This document shows, one piece after another, positions 14,369 to 28,438 of a stretch of 64,000 nt of DNA. Source of the DNA: Psettodes erumei (Eukaryota > Chordata > Actinopteri > Pleuronectiformes > Psettodidae); the NCBI GenBank assembly GCA_016785225.1, contig JAFBJZ010000951.1, positions 558,001 to 622,000 of the forward strand, given 5' to 3'. Position 1 is the stretch's first letter; every line of letters begins with the position of its first letter. A model generated the notes under the pieces. It searched no databases. It was not told where the DNA came from and saw only the letters and a program-made list of their open reading frames with translations. The translations under genes were made by a program, and so were the position numbers.

Positions 14369-14391
14369 CACACACACACACACACGCACAC
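14369..14391 (+). repeat. (CA)n microsatellite
   Basis: CA dinucleotide repeat with one CG interruption. Confidence 0.85.
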
Positions 14392-17026
14392 AAACTCTCG
14401 CACGCTGACCTTAAGAGAGCTACACTCGCTCCAGGTGTCTCAGTGGAGTCTTGCTGGGCTTTTCCGCCCTTACCAGAAATCTCCACCTGCTGTCTCGGTG
14501 CAGCCTCGGCCTGCTTTATTTCTGACAGAAATCAATCGGGCCGTCACAAGCCATTATCAGCTTCACTGTGTGTTTGAGTGCACAACCACTCTGCGCATAA
14601 AATGCATGTGCACACACAGTCTCGTATACAAACACAAAAGGGCCCCTGCTTGACGTTTTTTTTTTTTTCTGGGGTTTTTTTTTGATGGCAAACAAAGTGC
14701 AAAGACAGAGAGGAATAATTTGACAGAAAGCGGGAATGTGACAGCTTGTATTCAGAGGCCTTGTACTTTTGACACCTGCAAGTGACGCAGTGTTACTGAA
14801 GCATACTTTGAAGGCAAGGGCAGAACAATAATCAAGGCCTGTTTCTGAAAACACAGAGGAATTTCAGCACAGGATGTTCTGTCTGATTGAAAACAAATTG
14901 GTTTTATTCCCAATGTCAGCTCACATGATCTTACATACCACGAGGCATAGGTGGTCTTTGATTTTTTTGGCATTGCACGAATACAAACTGCTTTCATCTG
15001 CGAGAAGTTTGTTTTCCCCAACTGTTAGACTGTTGTGCTTCAGATGGTTTTAAGCTGCGGTATCTTGAGCTGATCAGGGCTCCTTTTGTTTGTATCTCAC
15101 CATCAGGCCAGGTGTGGGGTTATCGTCAGGCTGGTTGCCCAACAGAGCTTGTAATCTACTGGGCGGCTGCCGACGAAGCTCAAATATCGCAATCAATTAT
15201 CAGCGCCCTCGAAATAATCAGAGGCGATCTCCTCCCATTGTTCCACGCAGACAGTCCAGAATGCACAAAACAAAGGATAATAATCTACTGAGTTGTGGCT
15301 TTGTAATGCAACAAATAAGGAAGGCTCTCAGGAAGACTGTGAATAACATATACAGTGAAATAACATGAAAGGGCATGAAGGGAAAGTCAAACCCCTACTT
15401 GTGTGGTGTAGACAACAGTAGGATATTTACAGTCAACGTCTGGGACAAGGAGTTGCGTTTCCACCTGGAGACCCATAAGCTCGCAGGATCATCAAAGCAA
15501 CAACTGCCACAACCTGGCGTGTGTGGGCCCGTGTGTCACACCTCATTTCCCCCGAGTCTTCGTGTCTGTTGGCAGGCAAATGACTCGGGGCAAACATGCG
15601 CATTTACACACCAGAGGTTACGTGCTTTTCCTTTATTTCGCATCAGGAGCACCCCATATGGAAATCGGACTCTTACACACTGGCAGTTAAGTGCTGTAGC
15701 TCTTTTTACAAACTGCCTCGGTGATATTACATTGAGTTTTAGTTTTGTCTGAAACATTTATACTCAACCCAGTATTATCAACATTGATAAAGTGATTTTG
15801 ATATTTACACACAGTGCTATCCTCAGCCGCTCACAGCTTATTAAGAAATCCAATTAGCATATTACCCAAACTGCCATTCACCTGACTATATTTTTTTTAA
15901 CTGGATCCACTAATCTTTTACAATGGGTGACCTCTTTATCAATAATCACATAAACACATTTTTCAGTCTTCTAACTCAAGTTGAAAAGACTCCACTGCGT
16001 GGTCAGGCACTATACACTAACTAACTAACACCGCAAAAGCCTCTCTCAGAGTTACGCAACTTTTGCCACAGAAATTTCGATGTCAATATTTTGCTGCTCA
16101 AGCATGTTGTTTTTATGTTTTATTACTGGGCTGTAAACACCACAGAAACCTGCAGCAGGAACCACTGGGTCACAGTGGATGAGGGTGGGGGTTCTCCAGC
16201 TGTGAAGCTCAAGATACCCACAGGCTTCTGCTTATGAGGCTATGTTGGTACAAGTTTCACTTCTTGCCCTCTATCCTGTCAGCAGGCGAGATTTTCTAAA
16301 TTCAACAAAAACTCTCATCACAGGCCCAGGTTTCCACCCAGCCTGCCCTGACATCCCCCCACATGCTGCAGCTGTGACCTCAGAGCTCTCTGCACCGCAT
16401 GGTGGGAGGAGGTTACACCGACTGGAGAGTATGGCATGCAGAGTTGGTCTCTGACTAAAGCAGGCTCTTTTTCAGAAATGTCACTGATGCGATTCTCCAA
16501 TGTTTCTGAAACTTATTCGAGTTTAAATTTAGTTTATGAGGCTTGACCATATCATAGACATCAGAGATGTTTGTAGGTGCCTCTCTAGGACGTGCAATAC
16601 ATAAGTCTCTTCTAACCATCAACACATCTAAAAGAATTCAATGATACCACTGTTAGTAGACAAAACACTACTATACTGAAGCTTTGGTGACTGCTTGACA
16701 ACACCTTTCATTTCAATGCAATGCTATGCATTTCTAATCGTACAGTAACAACAACATTACTGTTAGCAACCTGCCATAATTGGTTTGTGGCTAATTATAT
16801 TACAAAATGTAATGTTTAATACACAGTATACATTCAATAATTAGATTGAGGGAAAAGGTCAGTAATCACTTTCTTCAAATACTTGTAACCAGTCCAGTTT
16901 GTCAATAGTTTAGTGGAGCAGAAACCCTTCTGCTCTTCTTTTCCTGAGAGTGTCTCTTGACTTGATGACCTCTGCTACTAGATTTACTGTGGTGAAGTCA
17001 AAACTAGCTCCTCCAATTCTCACTGA

Positions 17027-17040
17027 TCACCAGAGGGCAG
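17027..17040 (+). promoter_or_regulatory. CTCF-like site
   Basis: TCACCAGAGGGCAG closely resembles the CTCF core CCACCAGRGGGCR. This is a single match in the gene-poor block, and chance occurrence is quite possible. Confidence 0.3.
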
Positions 17041-20000
17041 ATCACGCTCCTGTCTGGTCTGTGGGGTCACAACCTCTGTCTCTTTAAGGTTCATACATGG
17101 AAAGGCACAGAAAAAGGTCTGATTTTCCATCAAAATTATTGTTGTAAGGTTTTGCATGGAGAACAAGGGGCTCTATAAATCATTTCTAATCAGATATCAC
17201 AAAGGAAAATTAAATCGGCGAATGAATCAATAGTCTTGGATCGATCTGTGTAAAGGACAACTGATTTGGCCCCAGAGAGCTATGGAATTCCAGAGGCCAT
17301 ACAGAGGGCCACGGATCGGTTTCCACTTTATAGCTACAGCTGTCAGAGCTCATTCCTGTCAAGACAGACCACCATTTCTGAAGGTAGTTCAGCTGGGCTT
17401 AACTAAGACAAAACCTTAGAGGGCAGAGTAATCTGGGGCAGAAACCAGTCTGATGGAATCTGACTGGATAGACAGAAGATTAAGGCAAGATTCCCCCTCT
17501 GGCTGTCTCAGCCTCGCTATCTCCCTCTCTCCTCTGCCCTTCCTCGGGAAGTGGATGGATCTACAGTCTGCAGATGTGCAACAGATGGCTTCAAGTTCAC
17601 CGATGGCTCATTTCCACATCTTTAAGGTCACAGACAACTGTTTTACCAACAGCAACTACAAACATTTATCACCACGAATGACCTCATTATGGTAATAAAG
17701 CATAATCTAGACAGATTGGTGTTATATTTTGGCCATGCTTAACATTTCATTGTGATTACATAATTTTTCATTCCTCTGTCCACCCATTCCTGCTTCTATC
17801 CATCTATTTATTCATCCTACCATCTACCACCCCCCTTCTGTAATGGATTTTAAATCTGGCTGTCTCTTTGGTTGATTCAACACTTTGGTCCAAAATGAAA
17901 TACCTTAACAATTAGTGGATGAACCAGAAGCATGTTAGCATTTAGCGAAAGCACGGGTACAGCTGCACAGAGTGACTAGCATGGCTGTAGATTCTTAGTT
18001 TTGCTTTATACAGCCTTTCATATCTTATCTGTGTCATCCTGAGTGAGTAAACCACATTTTTGCTGTAATGTCTACAGAAACTATACATTCAGTAAAGTGG
18101 CATCACATTAAGTAAAGCCTACGGACAACAATCACCCTCCTTTATCCAAAGACCTCTGTGAGTATCAACCATAGGAAATGCACGTTCACCCTCACATGCA
18201 TATCTCACACATTGCCACCCTCTTCTTGCCTGTTTCATGAAAAATATAGTTGTGAATTCCACAAATGTTTCACCTTGTTAGAAGCTTACATTATTGCACA
18301 GACCCCTGAGGCGAACCTAATCTCAAAGTGAAGGGAAATCTTCTATCATATCAAGTGAAATTACTGGGAGCTTTTCTCAGCCTATTCCGATAAGATACCG
18401 ATCAGCCAAATAGATTGGCTTTTCCATTATCTGCAGAGAGATCTTGGAAGGCATTGGGTAGATAATTTGCTAATGTTTCCTGTGACCTCCCCAGATTTAA
18501 ATTATGTCTGGCTACATGTCAACTCAATCCTTCTGTTTACCAGGGAGCAAGCACTCAAAGAGCCATTAATATTCACTGCAACATGACTGTCTTTTCACAT
18601 ATTTCTCTGCAGCATTTACAGACTCAAAGGAGAGTGGTCTCCATGCTACTTGAAGGGTATGGATTGAGCAGCCTGAGTGCTTTACAGACCTTGTGGGTGT
18701 TCAGAAAAGAAATGACAGAGCCACAGAAAAGAGGGAAAATAGGAAGAGCACAGAAGATGGGGACAGGGGAATAATAATATAATTTAGAAAGTGGAAAATC
18801 ACCTTTAGCTGCCTCAGATGTTGAGGAAAACTAGGCTATTGAAGTCCAATCCATATTTCCATGAACAACAGAAATCTACTCTCGTATTCCTGCATTTTGA
18901 AGTAAGGTTCAATTATTCTAGGTCTAATTAACAAACTGTAATGAGCTGCTTTGATGTTGGAATTTACAGAAATGAACATGGCAAAAATAATTCAAATAAT
19001 AGAGTTACATTGTCTTTTCTCATTAAAACAGTTGGTTAATTCCATGCCTGTTTTGATCATAAATACACAGCAGCCCTCCACAAACAAGACGAGAGGTTAG
19101 CAGCTTAAATGTTGCTCATAAACAATTCAGTTTCATTAAAATATGCAAACATATACACATAAAAAGCCTGGGTTGATTTGTTTTGTCATGTTAAATTGCT
19201 GCACTCCACCTCCCTCCATATCAAAATGATGTCAAAAGACTGCAAAGGATTAAATTAAACTACCATTCAGCCAGTAAAATTTACAGCACATGCAGATCAG
19301 TAGTCTGTGTTGTAAGAGCAGTATGACCCTCTATTGTTGCAAGTTGCAAATACTGTAGCAGCAGCTCAGCACTACTCAGAGTGAATGTCCTAGCCTCGAC
19401 AGAGCATGTTCTTTGTTCCTGTAATGATACATCCTCTACCTCTTAACAAATCATCCTTGATTATAACAAAGTCTTCCCCGGTGGAAACTTGTCACGAACA
19501 TCAGTAAGCCAATCTGGTCATTAATAGAGGACTTGAATTCCCATTTGCCCCAGCAGGAAAAAAAGAGAGCAAGCATCAGACACCAAGCACATAACATTGT
19601 GTTATTGTTACAAACCTTATCAAAGCTGGCCTGACAGTGACTGAATGACAGCTCAGATTCTGCTGAGTTGTATTACACTGCAAAGAAACAGCAACGCTAA
19701 CCAAAGAGAATTGAGGGCAACTGCCATTTCATTCTGAAATCATATATTTTAAAACCTTGCTCAAATTTTCATTTAGCCCAGCACCACCCCCTCCTTCTGG
19801 AGTTATTAAATCAGCTGGAAGCAGTGCGGCTCTGTCACACACAGCATTAGAACGCCATCCCCCCTCCTATTACCAGGTGCAGCCCTGTGATTTAAAGCTT
19901 TGATTCTGTTCAAATGACAACAAAGGTGAGCCCAGAGCTGACGCTCCTAATTCATCATTCCCTGCTTGATAAGAGCGGGATTAATGCTTTTAATGCGACG

Positions 20001-21667
20001 GTCGCAGGCAATCATCCATTTTAAAGCTGGCTCCCTGGAGGATGCAGCTAAAAAGGGAAAACACCTGAAACACAGGGTAGGGAGAGGGCACAACGCAGGG
20101 ATATGCTGAGCTTTGGAAGGCTTCTTTGTGGAGCCTGAGATGGTGCTAGCCTCCTCTTTGCTACCAGAACCCTGCCCTATGGCCTTGGCCTGCATCCCAG
20201 GAGCAGATGGTTGCAAGACCCGTGGTAAAGTTTGACCTAAATGCTGAAATCCAAAATTCAAAAAGCACCAGAACTGCCCCCCTTGAATCATCCACCCCAC
20301 GTCCTCTCCCCTGCCAAGACCACCACAGGGTTGAGTTCTTTGACCATTTAAGCTCTGTTTGCAAAATGCCACTGTGTTTAGGACATGTTTTCCTGCCTTA
20401 ATAGCTCATTATGTATTCATTCCATGCTTAATTTAACATCTGCTGACTTCCCCACCCTTGCTCCATACCCCCTAACTTGTGCAAATGAATGGGAGCTGGA
20501 ATGAAAATGATCCATTATCCACATGTGCCTGGGCAGAGTGAGCTCTATTCCAGCTGTTTCTTTCTCAAGCAGCAATCTCTGTCTTAATACAATAACTATT
20601 TCCAAACCAAACCACTAATGGTGAGAAAACAACTGTTGATCTTCACAGAAATAGACTAGGTGAAACCTACATTACCTCCCACCTGCGATCCCCTTTTCCA
20701 TTCTTTGAAACACATGCAAAGCAAACTGCAATGTTTCAGAAAAATGCACCTTTAAAACGTCCAAAATGAACACATACTGACACTTGGACTTAATGTCCCG
20801 ACATAAAAATGAGACACATGACAATTCCAGAAATATACAGTATTTTGACAGGGTCACTTCAGCAGTCAGGTGCCTGATGGCTGTAATGTTACTATGGGTT
20901 TCAGTAAAAATTTCAGACTCATGACTGATGTGACCCTCAGTAACCTGCAGAGAGAAGACAGGAGAGCTCAGGTGTTTGGACAACACCACAGCTCAGAGCC
21001 TTGACATTATGTGCAAGTCAGTCATCCATTTTATTCCATGCTGCATCAAAGATACACTTTGGTGAGCCCACTGACATGCTTCAAGATGCAAGCAGTGGCA
21101 TTTAGGGATTGCCAGATTATCTCAAAGGAAGATAAGAGGAGTCAGGCAATTAGGATGACTCACAGATTTTACACAGCTTTGTGTGCATCTGGCCTGTGAG
21201 GGAATAGTGCCCTTAGATAACTGTGAAAGTTCGTTTTCGACTAATGTCCTCTCAGTTCAGTTGTAATTGGAGAGGCTGGCCCAGTCTGCGTATTTGCACG
21301 ATGTGTTCTCTGATCAAAAACGAACAACAAATACTACCATTTGAAAGCAGTTACACATTGGTGTGCGTATTAAGTATTGAGTCTAGGAACAACCTACGTA
21401 GTGACTGCACTGCTAAGCCAACGTTAGGTGCTGCAGGCCCAAACTCTTTGAGTTGTGATGTTTCATTATTATCCCCTTTAGCTACATCGACAACACAGTA
21501 GGCTGCTTTAATTACTCTCCATCAGTAGGGGAGTCAAAGCCACTTCAGAGACACACTCTAATCCCCCCTCCCTTCTTTTTTCTCTGCAGGGCACTCATTG
21601 TCTCCTAAATATCATTTCCCTGAGCTCTATGCTCACTATTGGATTAAAATGTGGAAGTTTTGCTGAA

Positions 21668-21699
21668 GGGGTGAGGGGGTGGGGATGAGGGGGTGGGGG
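21668..21699 (+). other. G-quadruplex motif
   Basis: Five runs of four or five G separated by TGA, T, ATGA and T, all on the plus strand. This meets the standard G3+N1-7 rule with short loops. Confidence 0.8.
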
Positions 21700-21923
21700 T
21701 TGGCGTTTGGGTACTTGAGCTTAGCCCGAGGACCAGGCTTGTCTCTGTAACAGCATTTTAGTTGCATCTGCTCTGCAGCCCACAGAGGAGATGCTGACTC
21801 GCATCACTGTTCCTCAGTTAGCCCCACAGACACAGATTATGGCCCTTTGTGCATAGACAATCATTATTATTGAGCATTTCACATTTTAACCTCAGTATAT
21901 TCATTTTTACCTGTCTGGCTAGT

Positions 21924-21958
21924 GTGTATGTATGTATGTATGTATATCTATATATATG
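21924..21958 (+). repeat. (TGTA)n with (TA)n microsatellite
   Basis: About four TATG units followed by TATATC and a short TA run. Confidence 0.85.
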
Positions 21959-22116
21959 AGGCAACATCATTGCATATGTCCAGAAAGTGGTGAAGAAGGA
22001 CAGATACATCAAACATTTAAATGCAAAACATGCAGTTTAATGAAAACACAGTGTCCACTCACCACCTGAGCTTTACAGCCATCAGTGCTCATCTTAATAC
22101 AGTGGTGTTGGAGCTC

Positions 22117-22142
22117 ATTATCAACACTCCAGTGTTGATAAT
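22117..22142. repeat. Perfect 12-bp inverted repeat with 2-nt loop
   Basis: ATTATCAACACT, CC, AGTGTTGATAAT. The arms are fully complementary. Confidence 0.95.
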
Positions 22143-22161
22143 CTAGTACTAATCTAGTACT
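22140..22161 (+). repeat. 11-bp perfect tandem duplication
   Basis: AATCTAGTACT occurs twice in a row, overlapping the last 3 bases of the adjoining inverted repeat. Confidence 0.95.
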
Positions 22162-22446
22162 TGGGCTTTCCAAGGTAACCCATCAGACTAAGTTTGAAAT
22201 GTGGCTTTAAAAAATGTGTTTGCTCTTTTATGGATAATTGAATGTTTGTGCCTAAAACCCATTTGTTGAGACAGATTATCCCCTCAGTTTTGCATCAAAT
22301 CGGCAAAGGTTGATGGTCAAACTTTGTTGTTTTGCAAGTAAAGGCATATCATAGAGTCAATCTATAATGTCCACACTGTGGCACTTCTACTGTATAATTT
22401 ATTTAAAACTTCTATAGTGAGTTGTGTGTTTATAAAAAAAATTAAA

Positions 22447-22526
22447 ATGCACTGACCAGGAGTGGTAATTTCATTGTACTGCAAATACAATGAAAATGAA
22501 GGCCTTCTATTCTATTTCTATTCTAA
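22447..22526 (+). mobile_element. 3' end fragment of a fish LINE with (TTCTA)n tail
   Basis: The segment contains TTTCATTGTACTGCAAATAC, then AATGAAAATGAAGGCC, then TTCTATTCTATTTCTATTCT. This resembles the 3' end of fish L2/CR1-like LINEs (a CAATGACAATAAAGG-like segment followed by TTCTA repeats). No reverse transcriptase remains, so it is a short 5'-truncated copy. The exact family is unsure. Confidence 0.55.
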
Positions 22527-25500
22527 CTCTAATGAGGGCATCTTATTAAAAGGCTAACCATGCGCTCCACATTTCTCCACTCCAGATCCTGTCTCATTGT
22601 CTGTTGAGGCACCACCAAGCCTGTGATTAGTGGACAACCCACTCTTCCTCCTGAGCCAAGGCCGCCCACCAAGTAGATATACACACAGAGCCACTGGCAA
22701 TCCACAGGGTGGCACATATCAGTTAAAGTGCTCCATTGTGGGTGAGGCTCCATGCACATTTCCATAGTGTGCAATTTGAAAAGCGAAATGAAAAACATGA
22801 CTATAAAAGTATGGGAAATAAAACAAATGTAGATGTTTCCTCACAGGGAATGAGGTGGTCACTGGTTTATAACAACAATGATGAGAATCATATGGTATAC
22901 CCTTTGCACAGTCACCAGATTCCAACCTAAACAAACCTATTGTATGGGAGATTCCAGAGTGACATGTTTGTGAGCAGTCCCTGCCGTCCTCATCAAAACC
23001 CCAAATATCTTTTGAAGGAATGCTGTCCTGTGTCATGTGTGCTAAGGGGCTGGTGTAACTGCTAACGATTCTTAGCGATCAGTCCTCGGCTGTTGTTGAG
23101 TACACATATGACACAGGGGTCTCAAAAGAGTTTCCTGAAAGATTAACACTACAGACAAAGCGGCTATAAATGATTTCTGCTCATAGGCTTGTAAACAATG
23201 ACTTCTCCAACATAATCGATGATGGCTGAATTCCATTTTGCCGCTTGGGTTCAAGGTCCGAGTGCTGTTCACATGATTGAGGCTTACCTGAACAATTGAT
23301 GAGCACGGAGTCATGGTGATGTTATTAGCACCTTTTATTTTCCTACTGTGACAAGTCAGAACATTAGCTGTGCAAATGGCTTAAAAGAATGAATCAATGA
23401 AATGAAAGTTGACATTTACAGCCATTTGTTGAATTAATTGGTACCTGTGTAAAAGTGTAAAAGATGATTTTCTTGTTAAGAAAAGTGGGACTGCTGTACA
23501 GTGACTCCAGGGATAATGTAAAGGACATGACACTGCTCCAGCACTGTGACTGATTTCCATTGGAGCTATCAGTGCTGAAACACAGTATGCACTCAAGCCA
23601 TTGTAGGCAACTTTGGGAAAAAAAAAAAACATAAAAAATGTCTTTGCTGTGAAATGACTTGCAGGGAGTGTCTCTCTACAGAAGATAGGGATGCGAGTGT
23701 TCACTAAACCAGTTCAGAGGGGACAGCTTGTATTGTCTTCTTTTACTGCCCATGATAAAGCGGTATTAGAATTCCCACTTCCTGCTCCTGTATGCATGCC
23801 AAGGCTCTTTGTTAGACTGAATGCAGAGCCTATTCATCTCAGAGTGCACAACAGAACACAGTAATAACACAGTCATGAGTTTTGACTGATGTCAGTGAGG
23901 CGCAGGGCTGCTTCTGTGAGCAGGAGCCAGAGATTCTATACAAGCCTCCTTACCTTCTTCTTATTGCTCAGTTGACCACTGAGGCCTGCTGACCTCTGCC
24001 TGGCCCCACTCAAACTCCAGCGTTGCTGTCTTTTACAAGCTCAGAAGACCCAACAATAACAGACGGGCTGTTTAATGCCAAACCCAGGTTAACCTCCTGG
24101 CCCCACGTGGCCCCCCACCTTCTGTGGCCAAAAGAAGACCAGGGTTGATGTTTCTTGGAGCTGCTTTTCAAAGCTAATGATGTGGAATAATTTTGGTATT
24201 AGCAGTCGTGTGAAGCATCGGCAAATTCATTTTTAGATAGCAGTGTTGATTGCCACACACAAATAAAGAAATTATTGTTGCCCCAATTCCTCTTCATGTA
24301 CTCTGCGCTGCGGTGCATTGTATTCTACTGTGATTTGTAGCATAAATATGATTGTATGGCAGTGTGGTAGCAGATGTTGTGAGCATCAAACAATGCAGAA
24401 TGGGTTAGGAGCTGTCATTACATGGGAACTAGGTCACCATTCAAGCCCACTCGCTTGCATTGACTGCTTCGAGTGACTATTGATTTTCTGACTAAAGCAA
24501 TGACTTCATTAATATCACCATTAGTCTGCCATCTGACACAAATGGGTAGCTTGGCTGCCGAGCCAGACAATAATTCAACTGGATATGAAACAGAGATTGG
24601 ATGAATTAAACATACAGTACATTTCACAGCAAATGTGCATTACACACTGGAAAATTGGAAAAGGTTGCAGAGCTGCTTCACTCAACTGTGTTCAAACAAA
24701 ATCATCAGGAAAAAAAATAAAGTCAACGTTACCTCTGCTTTAGCACGCACAAACATAAACACACATTACCGGCAAATGCTCCTTTCATCGTTCAATTTAA
24801 ACTTAATCTGTGAAAGATGAGAGAAAAATCAACAGATCACTTTTCAGCAGGTTTTCAAAACAAAAACAACAATGAAAGAAGGATTATTTTCCCTTTAATC
24901 CGGGGGCACCAGCTTAGCTAAAACAAAAGCACGACCATGGGAACGCATGGAGGAATGAGAAGGCTCGCTCTACCCACCAAACCCAGCTCTCCAGCAAACC
25001 ACAAAAGAAGAACAATGCGCAAGCCTGCATGTACGAGAGGCAGAGAGAAAAGGAAACGGGATTTGAGATCTATATTAAAACTGCAAATAGCTTTTAAAGA
25101 TTAGTGACGGGCAGAAGGAGGTGACAGCGATGGGATGTGTGAAAAGTGGATTGCCCCTCCCTACTGTGACTATTTTGATAGCAGTGGCATTGACAAGCAT
25201 CGACTTGATTGTGAGAAGGCAATGTGTGCTGCAAAGCCCTGACAAGTTTCTTTGAGGCATGTACAGTTCTTTTGGTGACTGAAAGGAACACAAATCAGGA
25301 TTATGTATTACATAGCCATATTCAAACAGCTGGCATTAGGAGCACTGAAGTGTCTGGCAAGATACTGTTGTTCAAGGATGTGCCTCCCCCTCTCTCTCTG
25401 TATGTGCACTGTAATTACCCAGATCTGGGCTTTTAGAAAACCATTTCTTATGAAGGCATGAAACCATGGCCTGAATACTCCCATTTTGTACAACCTAAAT

Positions 25501-28406
25501 GTTTCACAGACCATTTAGTGAGCCAAAAATCCTCTACATTTCTCAAGAATTCAACTTTGCGATGCCTTTTCTGGCCATTTTTATTCTATTAGTGAAACCA
25601 TCCAAATATTCAGCGCAACACATGCCACTTCAGTGTTGTGAATAAATGAGAGTATGTCCTGTACCCTGCACTTATTTAAACTGATCACCATGGTCATTGC
25701 AGGCCGTGTAGTTGCTCTGTTGTCAGAAATGCGTCTCACTCTGCAGCATTTGTCAGGATTAGACAGGAGTAATCCCTGACCAAACTCCAGAGGATGTAAT
25801 TTGGAGATATGTGCTAGAACTGAAACTGTGCCGGCTTACTCCCACAAACCCCATCTTCCACCCGATCTGAGCCGTCTCACTCCTTCTTGCCAGCCCTAAG
25901 ACACATCCAATATTTTGAACCGGTAGAAAATGTAAAATATGGACAAGGAAAAAAGCTGGAAGAAGTGGAGCTGCCAAGTGCCCTTCAACTCACTTTCTCA
26001 TTCCACTCCTGAACAAACCCTCCTCCAGGCAGGTGGGGTGCTCATGATGTCAGGCCCCATCGCTGATATCCGTTCTAATATCCCTCAACACTTGGCTGTC
26101 GCATCACCACCCACCATTAAGTCATTGCTTGTGTCCGACACAGGGGCCGATCTGTGTGCTCTGGCCCACTCCCAGCCCTGTGCCTTTATCACACCCCAAC
26201 CTCTCTGTGACAGACAGGACTGATCTCCCCTGCAGCAACCCTCCACCCTGCCAGTAAAAGGACAGCAGTGGAAAAAGCCCCCCAGGGCCCACTGAGGATG
26301 GACTCATGAATCAAACATGGGCCCGAAGCTTCCTTCTTATCACCGAGGTCAGCCCAGGCATTAATACGCCATGGCTCGAGGGAGCTACCTACTGTGACCT
26401 CCCCCAGTTTCCCTGAACAGAAGGGCACAGTCCTCAGGAGCCGGTCCAGTGAGAGAGGGCCTCCCTCCAACACAGTCACTTCGCATTACGTCCACACACT
26501 GAGAGAGGGGACGACAGAGAAAGATAGAGATGAGAGAGAACAAAAAGAGGTGCAGAAATGAAGCATGAAAGATCAAATAGACAAGGAAGGAGAGAAAAAG
26601 AAAAACAATATTCCTTGGTGCAATGCTGGGCAGGGAGTAACACGTGGGTAAAAATCGACTGTGTATACAGACCCTTTCAAACACCACCAATCTTCATTGG
26701 CCAGACGGGGTGTGATATATGTGACTGTCTGCCAGCGTAAATTAGGCAGTCCAGCCCGCTGTGTGGTAAAGCATGACGGGGCCGGACAGTGCACTAACTC
26801 AGGCGGCCTGGTGCCATGCACACCAGCTTCTCTCTGCCTTGCCGTGCCATAAATCACCAGGTGGGGGAAATGAATCGCTGTCCGTCCGAGCTGGATGCAC
26901 CAGCTGGCACCGCCATCACCTGACCAGCAGGAGCCCATGCCGACACTGGAGCGGCTGAAATCAAGAAAAATGAGGCATGGAGGCAGACGGAGCCATACCC
27001 CTGCACTCTCTCATTAGTCTCCTCTGGGCTTCCTCCACACTGAGCTCGTCTGAAGTGAAAGGGCACACAAAATATATTTCAGAGTGTCACCTGAGGGGAG
27101 AAAAAAAAGGGGTGGGGGGGATGATCACCCCTGGTCTCCTCACAAATCTATGTAGAACTGAACCTGCAGACAGTATTAGTGTTTCTGGACCCAGAGCTGT
27201 GGGAGACAGCAGGAGGGACTCCAGCTCTGGGGAAAAGCAGAGGCTGGATGTGGGGGACGGCTTTGTGTTCTTATTTAGTGGAGTTATTTTACTGAAAGTA
27301 ATGACTCAACCCTACTGGGGATTCCACTCTGCATTCAGTTGTAGTTAACGGAAAAACATGTTGATGAATAGATTTTCACTTTTCAATATTGCTGAGTTGC
27401 CGGTGGAGAGCCCACTTATATGCTGACCGCTGCGATTATGAGAAGCTGTGTGGGCGTCAGAACTGAGGCACTCATCAGGAAAATGGGTTGAAACTACATC
27501 AATACAGGCACATAGAGAGTGTTGGAAAAATCTAAAATAATATGTACTTGATCCTCGACAGTGGACATCGGGGCGCAGCCTACCTCTGATGTCCATGAAC
27601 ACAGATCCGAAACATTTCCCGCATTAATCTCTACATCACGTTACAGAAAGCAACAACTTTGCAGTGAGAGGGCAATCAAAATCAGAGACGGATACATTTG
27701 TATTATGGAAATGGGGCAATGCAAATGAACAGATGCAGGCTGGATTGACATTAAATTTGAGGCCTGTGGTACAACACTGGGTTGCTGTGTGTGATTGGCA
27801 AGGCCAATTTCCTGTGAACCCCCACCGCAGTTTTAGCATAATTTCATTGGGGCTGCAGTAGCCCTGTGGAGCTGCAAGTCTATCACTGTCTCAGATATAG
27901 AGGATGAGCTCCTCTTTCCTACTCAGATGAATTTGCCTGTCATGGTGCGGTGATGAATGGCAGGAAGGCAGAGGAAATCTACTGTGGGCTCATTGGAGGT
28001 GGCAAGGTGAAGTCTGGCCTGGCAGCCTGCCCCAGGCTTTCACCTCACCACGGCTGTGGTGACCCCCCACAGATGTCCAGGTGCACGTTCACATATCTGC
28101 AGCCGGCTCATCAGTCGGCTGGTCAGTCAGTAATAGACCACAGCATCAGTTTGACATCTGTTTTGACAAGGAATCTGATTCCATCAGTGTGTATCCAGGT
28201 CCCTGGATGCACACTGATAGTGTCCACTGCCTCTCCTCCATCCATATGAAAAGGGTACGTTTAAAGGTCAGGCACAGTTTAAGCACCTGCACCTGCCTCC
28301 AGCTTAACAGCGATACTTTTGATCAGAAGGTGGTTAACTGTCTATGAAAATGAAGTTCACTTCGGCTCAATCTTTATTAAAACGGAGCCTTAATGAGGAG
28401 GAAAAA
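22527..28406. other. Gene-poor block, nothing recognised
   Basis: Unique-looking sequence without splice-paired exons. 26,000-27,300 is GC-richer than its surroundings and has several roughly 100-codon frames on both strands, none resembling a known protein. Confidence 0.4.
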
Positions 28407-28438
28407 ATTTCCATAACTACAAGACAAGTTATGGAAAT
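28407..28438. repeat. Perfect 12-bp inverted repeat with 8-nt spacer
   Basis: ATTTCCATAACT, 8-nt spacer, AGTTATGGAAAT. The arms are fully complementary but pairing does not extend outward, so it is too short for a microRNA hairpin. Confidence 0.95.

Larger units (their letters stand above)
12707..22116. other. Gene-poor block, candidate noncoding elements, no gene recognised
   Basis: The longest open frame (14054-14653, 199 codons) runs through a CA repeat and has no recognisable domain, so it is not called. Non-repetitive stretches at about 12,780-13,370, 15,060-15,330 and 19,790-20,060 (which contains the palindrome GCGACGGTCGC) are the best candidates for regulatory DNA. The G-rich motifs and the CTCF-like site are listed separately. 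Confidence 0.4.

Noticed and set aside
14054..14653. 199-codon open frame, the longest left of mvk
   Set aside because: It crosses a CA microsatellite, has no recognisable domain, no supporting splice sites and a low-complexity His/Thr stretch. Chance is the best explanation.
28407..28438. microRNA hairpin
   Set aside because: Pairing stops after 12 bp, and the flanks do not extend the stem to the roughly 22 bp or more needed.
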